A stretch of DNA of 64,000 nucleotides from Bradyrhizobium sp. JYMT SZCCT0180 (GTDB lineage Bacteria; Pseudomonadota; Alphaproteobacteria; Rhizobiales; Xanthobacteraceae). The stretch spans positions 124,001 through 188,000 of the forward strand of contig NZ_JAFCLZ010000009.1 of the NCBI RefSeq assembly GCF_018130165.1, in the 5' to 3' direction. Positions 50,929 to 59,483 of this stretch are shown here, in pieces; within the stretch, counting starts at the first letter, position 1; every line of letters starts with the position of its first letter. Both the position numbers and the translations under genes were made by a program. A model generated the notes under the pieces. The model saw only the letters and a program-made list of their open reading frames with translations. It was not told the DNA's origin and ran no database searches.

Positions 50929-52551
50929 TTGGATATTCGCACCGGGCGGCCGGTTTCGCTCGCGCCTCGTGGCATGGTGACGTCACCGCATTCGCTGGCG
51001 TCCTCAGCCGGCGTCGACGTGCTTCGCGCCGGAGGATCCGCCGTCGATGCCGCGATTGCCGCGAGCGCCGTGCTGGCGGTAATCTATCCGCACATGACGG
51101 GGCTTGGCGGCGATGCGTTCTGGCTCGCGCATGACGGCCGCAGCGGAGAGATCAGTTACCTGAGCGGCGGCGGCAAGGCGGCAGCGGGCGCGTCGCTGGC
51201 GTCCATGGCGGCGAGAGGGCTGAAAGAAATCCCGCTGCGCGGGATCGTTCCGGCGACGCTGACGGTACCGGGCGCGGTTGCAAGCTGGGTCGCGGCGCAT
51301 GAGGCCCATGGCCGGCTGCCGCTGCGGCGCGTGCTCGAAGCTGCGATCGGCTATGCACGCGAAGGCTTTCCGGTCACCGGACGGCTGGCGAGCTTCATCG
51401 AGATGATGCGTGACGATCTCGTTCAGCAACGCGAAGCCGCCGGGATTTTCTTACCCGGTGGTGCGGTGCCAGCGCCAGGCACAAGGCTCACCAATCCCGA
51501 TCTGGCGAGGACGCTTGAAGCGATCGGGGATCATGGATGGTCCGGCTTTTACGAGGGACCCGTCGCCGCTGAAATGGTGCATTTCTCGCAAGCGCAAGGC
51601 GGTTTCTTTCAGCCCGGAGATTTCGAGGCGCAACAGGCGAGTTGGGGTATGCCGCTGACCGGCCGCTACCGCGACGTCACCATCTTCAACACGCCGCCGC
51701 CCACGCAGGGTTTTACCGTGATCGAGATGCTCAATTTGGTCGAGCCGCTCGAACCGCACCGCATGGACCTGCTCGGACCCGACCGATTACATCTGATGGT
51801 GCAGGCCAAGCAGATTGCCTATCATGACCGCGATCTGGTGCTTGCAGATCCAGCCTTTGCTGATGTGCCGGTCGAAACGCTGATCAGCAAGGACTACGCG
51901 CGCAAGCGGGGCCGGTTGATCAATCCGGCGCGCGCACTGAAATGGGATGAGGTGCCGTCATTCGGCAGCCTGGCCGGCGATACCGTCTACATCGCAGCGG
52001 TCGACCGCGACGGCAACGCGGCCTCGCTCATTCAGAGCCTCTATGGCGGCTTCGGGTCATGCGTGGTGGCGGGTAGCACAGGCGTCGTGCTGCAGAATCG
52101 CGGCGCGTACTTCTCGCTCGATCCCAATCATCCCAATCGGCTCGAGCCCCGAAAAATCCCGCTGCACACCCTGATCGCCTCGATGGCCAAACGCGACGGC
52201 AAGCTCTGCAGCGTGCTGGGCTGCATGGGCGCGGATGGCCAGCCGCAGATCCAGCTGCAGCTCTATTCGGCGATGATCGATCACGGGCTCGATATTCAGG
52301 AGGCGATCGAACTGCCGCGGTTCCTTTCCGGCCGCTTCGCCCTCGGCGAATCCCGCGATACCCTGCACATGGAAAACCGCTTTCCCGCGGACACGATCCG
52401 TGCGCTGGAGCAACGGGGCCACACCGTCCATCTCTGGGCCCCGTGGGAGGAGATGGCCGGCCACGCCCATGGCATCACCATCTCATCGCAGGACGGGACC
52501 TTGAGCGGCGGTTCGGACCCGCGCAGCGACGGCGCCGCGATCGGATACTGA
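50929..52551 (+). CDS. Gamma-glutamyltransferase family protein
   Basis: A 540-residue Ntn-type hydrolase that cleaves gamma-glutamyl bonds. Recognisable parts are GMVTSPHSLASSAGVDVLRAGGSAVDAAIAA in outline, MTGLGGDAFWL, NTPPPTQGFTVIEMLNLVE, and the processing site region GDTVYIAAVDRDGNAASLIQS, where the threonine would be the autocatalytic nucleophile. No signal peptide is visible, so a cytoplasmic location is likely. The start is TTG at 50929, six bases after GGAGA; frames further upstream overlap the TRAP gene. It ends four bases from the convergent 5-oxoprolinase genes, whose substrate it can generate. Confidence 0.9.
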   Translation: MDIRTGRPVSLAPRGMVTSPHSLASSAGVDVLRAGGSAVDAAIAASAVLAVIYPHMTGLGGDAFWLAHDGRSGEISYLSGGGKAAAGASLASMAARGLKEIPLRGIVPATLTVPGAVASWVAAHEAHGRLPLRRVLEAAIGYAREGFPVTGRLASFIEMMRDDLVQQREAAGIFLPGGAVPAPGTRLTNPDLARTLEAIGDHGWSGFYEGPVAAEMVHFSQAQGGFFQPGDFEAQQASWGMPLTGRYRDVTIFNTPPPTQGFTVIEMLNLVEPLEPHRMDLLGPDRLHLMVQAKQIAYHDRDLVLADPAFADVPVETLISKDYARKRGRLINPARALKWDEVPSFGSLAGDTVYIAAVDRDGNAASLIQSLYGGFGSCVVAGSTGVVLQNRGAYFSLDPNHPNRLEPRKIPLHTLIASMAKRDGKLCSVLGCMGADGQPQIQLQLYSAMIDHGLDIQEAIELPRFLSGRFALGESRDTLHMENRFPADTIRALEQRGHTVHLWAPWEEMAGHAHGITISSQDGTLSGGSDPRSDGAAIGY

Positions 52552-52555
52552 AACT

Positions 52556-53326
52556 TCAGTGCGCCGTCTTGAACGGTGCGACCGCGATCCCGGCTTCCTT
52601 CAACGCCTGACGCACGCCGCGCCCGATCTCGACCGCGCCTGGCGTATCGCCATGAATGCAGACGGTATCGGTGCGCATCTTGATCACCTTGCCTGATACC
52701 GAGACCACGGCGCCGTCCTGCACCATCCGCACCACCCGGTCGGCGATCATCTTGGGATCATGCAGCACCGCGCCCGGCTTCTTGCGCGACACCAGCTGGC
52801 CGTCGTCCTCATAGGCACGGTCGGCGAACACTTCGTGCACCATCGGCAGGTTGGCGGCTTCTCCCGCGGTCACCAGCTTCGAATTGGCCAGCACCACGAA
52901 AATCAAATTGGGATCGACCGCCTTGATGCCGTTGGCGATCGCCCGTGCGGTCATGTCGTCCTCGCAGGCGACATTGGAGATCGCACCATGCGCCTTGACG
53001 TGGGTGACCTTGTGGCCGGCCGCGGTCGCAATCGCCTGCAACGCGCCGATCTGGTAGGCGATCAGGTTCTCGATCTCGGATGATTTCAGGCCGGGCATCG
53101 GCCGCCGGCCAAAACCGTGCAGGTCGCGGTAGCCGGGGTGAGCGCCGACGCTGACGCCGCGCGCCTTCGCAAGCTCGACCGTGCGACGCATGATATCGGG
53201 ATCGCCGGCATGGAAACCGCAGGCGACGTTGACCGAGGTCGCAAGCTCGATCATCGCGGCATCATTGCCCATTTCCCACGCGCCAAATCCTTCGCCGAGA
53301 TCGCAGTTGAGGTCGATGGTTGTCAT
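52556..53326 (-). CDS. pxpA: 5-oxoprolinase subunit PxpA (LamB/YcsF family)
   Basis: A 256-residue subunit of the ATP-dependent 5-oxoprolinase PxpABC, which opens 5-oxoproline to glutamate. The signature [19 protein letters not shown] at residues 4-22 and ACGFHAGDP (about 36) are diagnostic, as is [11 protein letters not shown] near 113 and the C-terminal [14 protein letters not shown]. Length is normal. It follows pxpC by 35 bases in the order pxpB-pxpC-pxpA. It meets gamma-glutamyltransferase tail to tail. Confidence 0.94.
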   Translation of the reverse strand: MTTIDLNCDLGEGFGAWEMGNDAAMIELATSVNVACGFHAGDPDIMRRTVELAKARGVSVGAHPGYRDLHGFGRRPMPGLKSSEIENLIAYQIGALQAIATAAGHKVTHVKAHGAISNVACEDDMTARAIANGIKAVDPNLIFVVLANSKLVTAGEAANLPMVHEVFADRAYEDDGQLVSRKKPGAVLHDPKMIADRVVRMVQDGAVVSVSGKVIKMRTDTVCIHGDTPGAVEIGRGVRQALKEAGIAVAPFKTAH

Positions 53327-53361
53327 GGTGCTGGTCCGCTTCTTGGTGAGTGGATATTGAA

Positions 53362-54417
53362 TTAGTCCGGTCCCGATACGTCCGCGGGCGAGGCGACCTG
53401 CCAGGTGGTTGCGTCGACGGCGCTGACGGCATAGCCGGCGACGTTGGCATCTTGCAGCGCGTCGATGTTGAGATCAAAGCTTTCGATTGACCGCAGCCGG
53501 TCAGGCAGGGAACGCAGCAATTCCCAAAACCTTCTTGCCGCGGCTTGTGCCTCAGCCATGCTCACGGCCTTGAAGCGAAAGACGCGGCCGGCCGACGTCT
53601 GGGCAAACCGTCCGAAGTCGGCGGAAATCACCGTCGCGATCTTGGGATAGCCGCCGGTCGTGCCGCGATCCGGCATCAGCACGATCGGCTGGCCGTTGCC
53701 GGGAACCTGCAGGCTGCCGTTCACGGTGCCGTCGGAAACGATGTTGTGGCCGTGCAGATGCTTGATGACGGAGCCTTCGAGCCGGTAACCCATGCGGTCG
53801 CTGGTCGCCGAAATCTTCCACTCGCTGTCGATAAACAGCTTTTTGGCATCATCGCCGAATTCGTCATCCTGTGGCCCCCACACGATGCGGATCGGCGCCT
53901 CTGCCGTGGCCGGCTGCTCGATCCGGCGTTCCGGCGCGCCGCTGGCCGGTTTCGTCTGCAATTCGTCGCCGCTCTGCAGCGGCCGCGGGTAGGGACTGCC
54001 GAGCCCGGCGCGGGCGTTGACGGCGAGGCTGCCGAAGTCAGGCTCGCCGGCGATGCCGCCCTCGATGGCGAGGTAGCTGAACGAACCGCTGCGGGCAAAG
54101 CCAAGCGTCAGGGTCTCGCCGTCGGCCAGCGTCGCCGACGTATCGATCGCAACCGGGCGTCCGGCGATGTCGGCGTTGCGTGACGCCCCTGACAGCGCGA
54201 TGCGAACGGCACCGCCGCGCGCGGTGAAGGCGGCGCCGAACGGGCCGATCTCGACAGCGGCTGCAAACAGCTCGTTGCCGACCAGCGTGTTGGCCGCCGC
54301 CAACGCCAGCCGGTCCATCGCGCCGCTCGGCACCAGGCCATAGCGCTGCGAGCCGGGGCGGCCGCCGTCTTGCACCGAACTGGCCGGGCCGATGGAGGTG
54401 ATGACGAGCTTGCTCAT
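53362..54417 (-). CDS. pxpC: 5-oxoprolinase subunit PxpC (biotin-dependent carboxyltransferase-like)
   Basis: A 351-residue subunit related to urea amidolyase/KipA. Family features are [31 protein letters not shown] in outline at residues 4-34, [11 protein letters not shown], and the C-terminal [20 protein letters not shown]. The ATG at 54417 overlaps the pxpB stop by four bases; frames further upstream are within pxpB. With PxpA and PxpB it forms the bacterial 5-oxoprolinase. Confidence 0.94.
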   Translation of the reverse strand: MSKLVITSIGPASSVQDGGRPGSQRYGLVPSGAMDRLALAAANTLVGNELFAAAVEIGPFGAAFTARGGAVRIALSGASRNADIAGRPVAIDTSATLADGETLTLGFARSGSFSYLAIEGGIAGEPDFGSLAVNARAGLGSPYPRPLQSGDELQTKPASGAPERRIEQPATAEAPIRIVWGPQDDEFGDDAKKLFIDSEWKISATSDRMGYRLEGSVIKHLHGHNIVSDGTVNGSLQVPGNGQPIVLMPDRGTTGGYPKIATVISADFGRFAQTSAGRVFRFKAVSMAEAQAAARRFWELLRSLPDRLRSIESFDLNIDALQDANVAGYAVSAVDATTWQVASPADVSGPD

Positions 54418-55145
54418 GAGGGCATCAACTCGGCCACGATCTCGCCCGCTGCCGCGGCGCGGTCCTGCTCGGCAAAGGTTTTGCTGTCGACCGGCACGAA
54501 CGTAATGGCGTCGCCGGGCTCCAGCAGGAAAGTCGGATCGCGATGCAGCTGATAGGTTCGGACTGCAGTCTGTCCGAGCAGATGCCAGCCGCTCGGGCCG
54601 GCCAGGCATTGCACGCCGGTCTGTACGCCGCCGATCGAGACCGTGCCGGCCGGCGTCAGCAGACGCGGATTTTGCCGCCGCGGCATCTGCATCGAGGCCG
54701 CTAAGCCAGAGAGATAGGACCAGCCCGGCGTAAAGCCGATCATGGCGACGCGGTAGTCTCCGGCGACGTGCCGCGCCACGATGTCGTCGGGCGTGGTCTT
54801 GAGCGTCTTGGCGACGTCCTCGAGGTCGACGCCGTGCTCGCCGCCATAGACCACAGGGATACGCCAGCGCCGGGCCTTTGTCGCCTCCGGTACCGGCAGC
54901 TGGGCCAGCGCCAGGATCTGCTCGCCAAGCGCTTCAAATGAAATTCGCACGGGATCGTAATGCACCAGCAGCGAGCGATAGGTCGGAACGGTCTCGGTGA
55001 CGCCCTCGATTGGCGTCGCTGCCATCGCGCGGTCGAGCGCGAGCACCCGCCCGTTGGCGGCATCATCGATGTTGCGGGAAAACTCCACCGTGATGGCGCT
55101 GTCGCCACTGGGCAAAAGGCGGGGCGGGGGTAGCGTCGCGGCCAT
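54414..55145 (-). CDS. pxpB: 5-oxoprolinase subunit PxpB (KipI-like allophanate hydrolase subunit 1)
   Basis: A 243-residue subunit with LLPSGDSAITVEFSRNID at residues 11-28, RSLLVHYDP near 58, the conserved GFTPGWSYLSGL near 136, and GGVQTGVQCLAGPSGWHLLGQT near 172. It is first in the pxpBCA operon; its 5' flank contains 12-bp tandem repeats. The Bacillus homologue KipI is a kinase inhibitor, but co-occurrence of all three subunits supports the 5-oxoprolinase role. Confidence 0.94.
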   Translation of the reverse strand: MAATLPPPRLLPSGDSAITVEFSRNIDDAANGRVLALDRAMAATPIEGVTETVPTYRSLLVHYDPVRISFEALGEQILALAQLPVPEATKARRWRIPVVYGGEHGVDLEDVAKTLKTTPDDIVARHVAGDYRVAMIGFTPGWSYLSGLAASMQMPRRQNPRLLTPAGTVSIGGVQTGVQCLAGPSGWHLLGQTAVRTYQLHRDPTFLLEPGDAITFVPVDSKTFAEQDRAAAAGEIVAELMPS

Positions 55146-55155
55146 GGCCTCGGTA

Positions 55156-55226
55156 CTGCCTCGGATCTGTCTCAGGACTGGCTGGGGACTGTCTCAGGGA
55201 CTGCCTCAGGGACTGCCTCAGGGACT
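55156..55226. repeat. 12-bp tandem repeats upstream of pxpB
   Basis: CTGTCTCAGGGA (55189-55200), CTGCCTCAGGGA (55201-55212) and CTGCCTCAGGGA (55213-55224) are consecutive. Degenerate units (CTGCCTCGGAT, CTGTCTCAGGACTGG) lie to the left from 55156. The tract occupies the pxpB 5' region, starting only 11 bases from its ATG. Copy number could vary and affect pxpB expression. The rest of the spacer to 55432 holds no recognised feature. Confidence 0.8.
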
Positions 55227-55432
55227 CTTGCGCTGAGATCAAGCTGTAGCGTGTTTCGCGCGCCAGTGGAATTCGCTTCGTGCGAAATCATTGAGCAAGT
55301 TCAATAAATTAATCTGCATGGCAGCGATAAGCTGTTGTGATCGCTCCGCTGCGAACGAACCCTTGACGCGATGCCCGCGCCCCGCAAGATGCGCTACCTT
55401 TTGATCCCTCCCATTGGAGCGTTGCCTTACCG

Positions 55433-56131
55433 ATGTCCCTGACCCCTGAAGCGATCGCGACCCTGTCCCGCGTGTCCACTGCCACCATCACCACAGTCCT
55501 GCTGAAGAAGGGCCTGCGGAACGTCTGGATGCGCGGCACCAAACCGTTGCGCCCGGGACAGCCGCGGCTGGTCGGACCGGCTTTCACGCTGCGCTTCGTG
55601 CCCGCGCGCGAAGATCTCGCCACCCCCGAGTCATGGTCCTCGCCGATCTCCACCCGGACGGCGATCGAAGCGATGCCGCAGGGCTGCATTGCCGTGGTCG
55701 ACGCCATGGGCGTCAAGGATGCCGGTATCTTCGGCGACATCCTGTGCGCGCGCATGGTCAAGCGCGGGGTCGCGGCGCTGATCACCGACGGCGTCGTGCG
55801 CGACGTCGAGGGCGTGCTCGGCACCGGCCTGCCGGTCTGGTGCGATGGTTACGCGGCGCCACCGTCGGTGGCCGGGTTGACCTTCGTCGGCTGGGGCGAG
55901 CCGATCGGCTGCGGCGGGGTTGCGGTATTTCCGAACGACGTCGTGGTCGCCGACCAGGACGGCGCGGTGTTGATCCCGCAAGCGTTCCTCGACCTCATCC
56001 TGGCCGAAGGCGCCGAGCAGGAGCGGATGGAAGCCTGGATCGTCAACGAAGTGAACAACGGCGCGGCGCTGCCCGGCCTCTACCCGATGAATGCCGAGAC
56101 CAAGGCGCGCTACGCGGCGAGCAAGAAATAA
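55433..56131 (+). CDS. RraA / HMG-CHA aldolase family protein
   Basis: A 232-residue protein of the RraA-like fold. The G-x20-R-D type metal/substrate motif is present in GDILCARMVKRGVAALITDGVVRD in outline (about residues 103-126), followed by PVWCDGYAAPPS. With this motif it may be an aldolase or oxaloacetate decarboxylase (4-hydroxy-4-methyl-2-oxoglutarate type) rather than a ribonuclease E regulator. It is divergent from pxpB and is followed 23 bases later by the cupin gene, so the pair is probably co-transcribed. Confidence 0.88.
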   Translation: MSLTPEAIATLSRVSTATITTVLLKKGLRNVWMRGTKPLRPGQPRLVGPAFTLRFVPAREDLATPESWSSPISTRTAIEAMPQGCIAVVDAMGVKDAGIFGDILCARMVKRGVAALITDGVVRDVEGVLGTGLPVWCDGYAAPPSVAGLTFVGWGEPIGCGGVAVFPNDVVVADQDGAVLIPQAFLDLILAEGAEQERMEAWIVNEVNNGAALPGLYPMNAETKARYAASKK

Positions 56132-56154
56132 CGTCAACAAAGCGAGGTAACGCC

Positions 56155-56559
56155 ATGGATATCCACGTCTCCGGCTCGCGGCCGACGCGCAAGGCTCCAC
56201 CCGACTATTTCACCGGTACGGTCTGGCAGGATCCTATCATCGCCACCGAGGCGCCGGCGCGGCTGGTTTCCACCCGCGTCTCTTTCGAGCCCGGCGCGCG
56301 TACGGCGTGGCACTCGCATCCGCTCGGGCAGACCCTGTACGTGGTTTCAGGGATCGGCCGTGTGCAGGCCGTGGGTGGGCCGGTCCGGGAAATCCGGCCC
56401 GGGGACGTGGTCTGGATCCCGCCCGGCGAGAAGCACTGGCATGGCGCCTCGCCAACCAACGGCATGACCCACATCGCGATGCAGGAAGCACTCGACGGCA
56501 GCTACGCGACCTGGATGGAGAAGGTCACGGACGCCGAGTATGCGGCAAAGGTCGGGTAG
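56155..56559 (+). CDS. Cupin similar to (R)-mandelonitrile/hydroxynitrile lyases
   Basis: A 134-residue single-domain cupin. Metal-binding motif 1 is WHSHPLGQTLYVVSG (two His and a Gln, about residues 52-66) and motif 2 is GDVVWIPPGEKHWHG (His near 94). The sequence pattern FTGTV, FEPGARTAWH, PGEKHWHGA, MTHIA-QE-LDG and the terminal WMEKVTD strongly recalls the bacterial manganese-dependent cupin hydroxynitrile lyases, from memory of that family. Many such cupins have no demonstrated cyanohydrin activity. The ATG follows GCGAGG and lies 23 bases after the RraA-like gene. Confidence 0.85.
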   Translation: MDIHVSGSRPTRKAPPDYFTGTVWQDPIIATEAPARLVSTRVSFEPGARTAWHSHPLGQTLYVVSGIGRVQAVGGPVREIRPGDVVWIPPGEKHWHGASPTNGMTHIAMQEALDGSYATWMEKVTDAEYAAKVG

Positions 56560-56698
56560 AGCGGGAACAGATCAGGTTGGCTAGCCGCGGCCCATTCTAC
56601 TTTGCATGGGGTTGTTTTCGCGATTTCTTGTTCGGGCCCTGCCGTTCATCGCCCATAAGCGTGAACCCGATGGCCTGAAGCGACACGGCAAACCGCAA

Positions 56699-56727
56699 AC
56701 AAGAAGCCCCGCCGGCGAAGGCGGGGC
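56699..56727 (-). terminator. Rho-independent terminator of the DUF2147 gene
   Basis: On the minus strand an 8-bp perfect stem GCCCCGCC / GGCGGGGC (56720-56727 with 56706-56713) with a six-base TTCGCC loop is followed by TTCTTGT, a T-rich tail. It lies 27 bases after the DUF2147 stop. Confidence 0.8.
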
Positions 56728-56754
56728 CCTGGTTGAATGTGCGTCGTTCGCGCG

Positions 56755-57597
56755 TCAGTTCACGCGGGTCCAGGTCTGACCGCCGCAGAACATGCCGCCA
56801 AAGGCGCAGCCCTGAACGCGCAGGCTGTCGGAGCCTTTCATCGCGAGCGTTGAATCATACGTGCTGCCGGAATTCGGATCGAAAATCCGGCCGCTCCATT
56901 TGTTGTCCTTGCCAGGCTTCATGTTGATCAGCACCTGCTCGCCGTTGCGGTTCGACTTCTTGTCGATGGAATAGCCGCAAAGATTGGGGCCGCATTGTTC
57001 GATCCGGACCTTGCCTTCCTTCTCTTCCGTCAGCCACACGCCAAGCGGTGAGTTTGCCGCCTGCGGGGCCGCCTGCGGCGGGGCGGGCGGCGGCGTGACC
57101 GCGGCGACGGCAGGCGCAGGCTTCGGCGCGGGAGGCGGCTCTTGCTGGACGTGCGGGGCGGGTGCGCTGGGCGGCAGTGGAGCGGCCGGCACAGTCACCG
57201 GATCCGCCGCCGGAGCAACGGCGACCGTGGCGGCCGAAGGTTCAGCGGGCGCGACCGGTGCGGGAGCTGCAGGAACGGGTGCAGGGGCCGGCGGCACAGC
57301 GGCCTGCTCGGCGGGGACAGGCACGGCCGGAGCAGGTGCGGCGGGAGCGACCGAGTCGGGTGGCGTCCTGGAGTCCGTCTTCGCCTGTTGCGGCGACTGT
57401 TTGCGCGGGCGATCGCGATCAGCGTCCTCGTTGCGCGAGCGTTTGGCCTTCGGCGTATTGTCGTAGACGCCCGGGATCTGGACGGTGCCGCGATCGGGAT
57501 CGATCCGAATGGTGCGGCCGCCGTAATCGAAGGTGTACTGCGCCTGCGCCGCACTGCTCGCCAGCAAAAACGCGGCGATCGCCAGAAGCTTCTTCAT
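56755..57597 (-). CDS. Exported DUF2147-domain protein with Pro/Ala-rich linker
   Basis: A 280-residue envelope protein. It has a signal peptide (MKKLLAIAAFLLASSAAQAQ), a short N-terminal segment, then a very Pro/Ala-rich low-complexity linker (about residues 75-190). The C-terminal DUF2147 domain begins SPLGVWLTEEKEGKVRIEQCGPNLCGY and ends GGMFCGGQTWTRV. The linker probably spans periplasm or cell wall. The start at 57597 is chosen for the signal peptide. Function unknown. Confidence 0.87.
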   Translation of the reverse strand: MKKLLAIAAFLLASSAAQAQYTFDYGGRTIRIDPDRGTVQIPGVYDNTPKAKRSRNEDADRDRPRKQSPQQAKTDSRTPPDSVAPAAPAPAVPVPAEQAAVPPAPAPVPAAPAPVAPAEPSAATVAVAPAADPVTVPAAPLPPSAPAPHVQQEPPPAPKPAPAVAAVTPPPAPPQAAPQAANSPLGVWLTEEKEGKVRIEQCGPNLCGYSIDKKSNRNGEQVLINMKPGKDNKWSGRIFDPNSGSTYDSTLAMKGSDSLRVQGCAFGGMFCGGQTWTRVN

Positions 57598-57784
57598 GAT
57601 GACCTCCTGAGCAGGGAATCCCAACCCCCGAAGCTACGCAATGGCAGCTCTCAAAACGTGATCCAGATCACTTTCAAATGATAAGTCGTGTACTAGCGGC
57701 TTTGGTTCAATGTCGTCCGCGCAGCCTAATTTGGCCCCGACAGACGGTCAATTTGCGGCGAAAATTGCATATTTTGCCGGCCGA

Positions 57785-58564
57785 TCAGTCGAACCAGGCG
57801 GCGTAGATCTTCCTGAAACTGCCATCCTCTCTCGCAATGTGCAGCCACTGGTCGACGAAGGCTTTCAGCGCGACGTCGCGCTGCAGCCAATAGGCTTTCT
57901 CGGCGAAGTCGAACGGCTTTTCGGGATGCACCGCGCACAGCACGCCGGGGTGCAGTTTCTGCTGGTACAATGTCTCCGACGAATCCGTCATCATCAGGTC
58001 GGCATTGCCCTTGGCGATCTCGTCGAAGATCGTGACGTTGTCGTTGTGGAGTTTCACTTCCGCGTTCTTGACGTTGGCGCGGGCAAACCGTTCGTTGGTG
58101 CCGCCGGGATTGACGATCACGCGCGTGCCGGGCTTGTCGATGTCGGCAATGGTTTCGTACTTGCCCTTGTCGGTGCAGCGGGCGATCGGCGTCTTGCCCT
58201 CACGCATGATCGGCGTGGAGAACAGGCCCTTCTTCTGCCGGTCGAGCGTGATCGATACGCCGCTCATCGCGACGTCGAAACTGTCGGCCTCGAAATCCTT
58301 CATCAGTTGCGGCCATGCGGTGTGGACGAATTCGACCTTGACGCCGAGCGCCTTGCCGAGCGCTTCCGCCATGTCGACGTCAAAGCCGCTGAATTTCGAC
58401 GTCGTCTTGTCGAGATGGCTGAAGGGCCGGTAGTCGCCGGTCATGCCGACCCGCAGCGTGCCGCGCTTGATGATGTCGTCGAGGCGGGAAGGGGCCGGCT
58501 GCTGGGCATGGGCTGACATCGTCAACAGGGCAGCCATGCCCAGACCAAATAGCATTCGAAACAT
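57785..58564 (-). CDS. Periplasmic PheC-like cyclohexadienyl dehydratase / binding protein
   Basis: A 259-residue exported protein (signal peptide MFRMLFGLGMAALLTMSAHA) with the family 3 amino-acid-binding fold. It closely follows the pattern of periplasmic cyclohexadienyl dehydratase PheC: LRVGMTGDYRPFSHLD, GFDVDMAEALGKALG, VNPGGTNERFARAN, DLMMTDSSETLYQQ and PFDFAEKAYWLQRD. The glutamate in TDSSE corresponds, by recollection, to the PheC catalytic acid, favouring an enzyme making phenylpyruvate from prephenate over a plain binding protein. No transporter genes adjoin. GAGAGGA precedes the ATG. Confidence 0.8.
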   Translation of the reverse strand: MFRMLFGLGMAALLTMSAHAQQPAPSRLDDIIKRGTLRVGMTGDYRPFSHLDKTTSKFSGFDVDMAEALGKALGVKVEFVHTAWPQLMKDFEADSFDVAMSGVSITLDRQKKGLFSTPIMREGKTPIARCTDKGKYETIADIDKPGTRVIVNPGGTNERFARANVKNAEVKLHNDNVTIFDEIAKGNADLMMTDSSETLYQQKLHPGVLCAVHPEKPFDFAEKAYWLQRDVALKAFVDQWLHIAREDGSFRKIYAAWFD

Positions 58565-58725
58565 CAGTTCCTCTCCGCCGGTGCATTCGATGACAGGCGA
58601 GCCGCACGTGCTTCCCGACACCGCGGTTCTTCTTCCACGTCACCACGGCTTACGACATCCTGCGCGACGCCGGCGTGGATCTCGCCAAGAAGGATTTCCT
58701 GGGCCCGCCGAGATAGCGCGATCCG

Positions 58726-59238
58726 CTACGCCTCGCCGTTGTCTTTGCGCACCAGATTGGCGACGGCGGCGCGTCCCGTCATTTCGCTTTTCAGTTGCTC
58801 GAATCGGCGACGTGCCGCGGCTTCGCGGTCGTCGACCAGCTGGATCGCGGCATCCTTGTTCATCGGTCCGCTGACAATGGGCGTTGAATTCTCGCCAATG
58901 GTCTCATCGACGTAATACTCGCCATCGTCCTCGCGGACCGTCCATTTGAAACGGATCGCGGCCATCGGTCCGGGCCCGACCTTGGAATAGCCATCGGCCT
59001 CGAACGGCAGAAAGACCTCAGGCGGCGGCGCGGCCTCGATCGGCGCGGCGGTCTCAAGCGGCGGAGGAACCGCGAGCGATGGCAGTGCTTCGATCGGTTG
59101 AAATTCTTCGAGTGGCGGAGGGGTGGCCGACACCTCTTCAACGGCAGGCCGTTCCCGCTCGCGGGGGATCACGGGCGGCTGATCGAGAATGCTGGCGATC
59201 GCCGCCAAGGCGTTGTCGGTCGGGTCGTTTTGGCTCAA
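58726..59238 (-). CDS. Hypothetical protein with Pro-rich N-terminus
   Basis: A 170-residue soluble protein without a recognised family. Residues 1-85 are Pro/Glu-rich and probably disordered; residues 86-150 form a compact domain (MAAIRFKWTVREDDGEYYVDETIGENSTPIVSG in outline) followed by a basic helix (REAAARRRFEQLKSEMTGRAAV). The start is TTG at 59238, because GGAGG lies seven bases upstream (59246-59250) while the in-frame ATG at 59346 has no such site. Monocistronic; function unknown. Confidence 0.72.
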   Translation of the reverse strand: MSQNDPTDNALAAIASILDQPPVIPRERERPAVEEVSATPPPLEEFQPIEALPSLAVPPPLETAAPIEAAPPPEVFLPFEADGYSKVGPGPMAAIRFKWTVREDDGEYYVDETIGENSTPIVSGPMNKDAAIQLVDDREAAARRRFEQLKSEMTGRAAVANLVRKDNGEA

Positions 59239-59483
59239 GATTCGGCCTCCGGATCGAACTCCGTCTGCGGAATCGGTGTCCCCGTTGCCGCCCGGTATCT
59301 TTTCCTCGCTTCCGAATGAGGCTGAGTTTTGTCCGTTCAGGCGCAAAACCGGCTATGCCGGGTGCGGACCTGGCGTTTAGCCCGTCATGCGGAATAAGGT
59401 TTCCTTATGATTGCGCCGGTATGAACTTCCCGGGCGGCCGCTCGATGGTTCAGCGGACGCCCGGTTTGATCATGCCGGATCGG

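Noticed and set aside
55156..55226. The short tandem repeats as a possible CRISPR array
   Set aside because: Units are 12 bases and contiguous without spacers, so this is a simple tandem repeat. No CRISPR array or cas gene was seen in the window.
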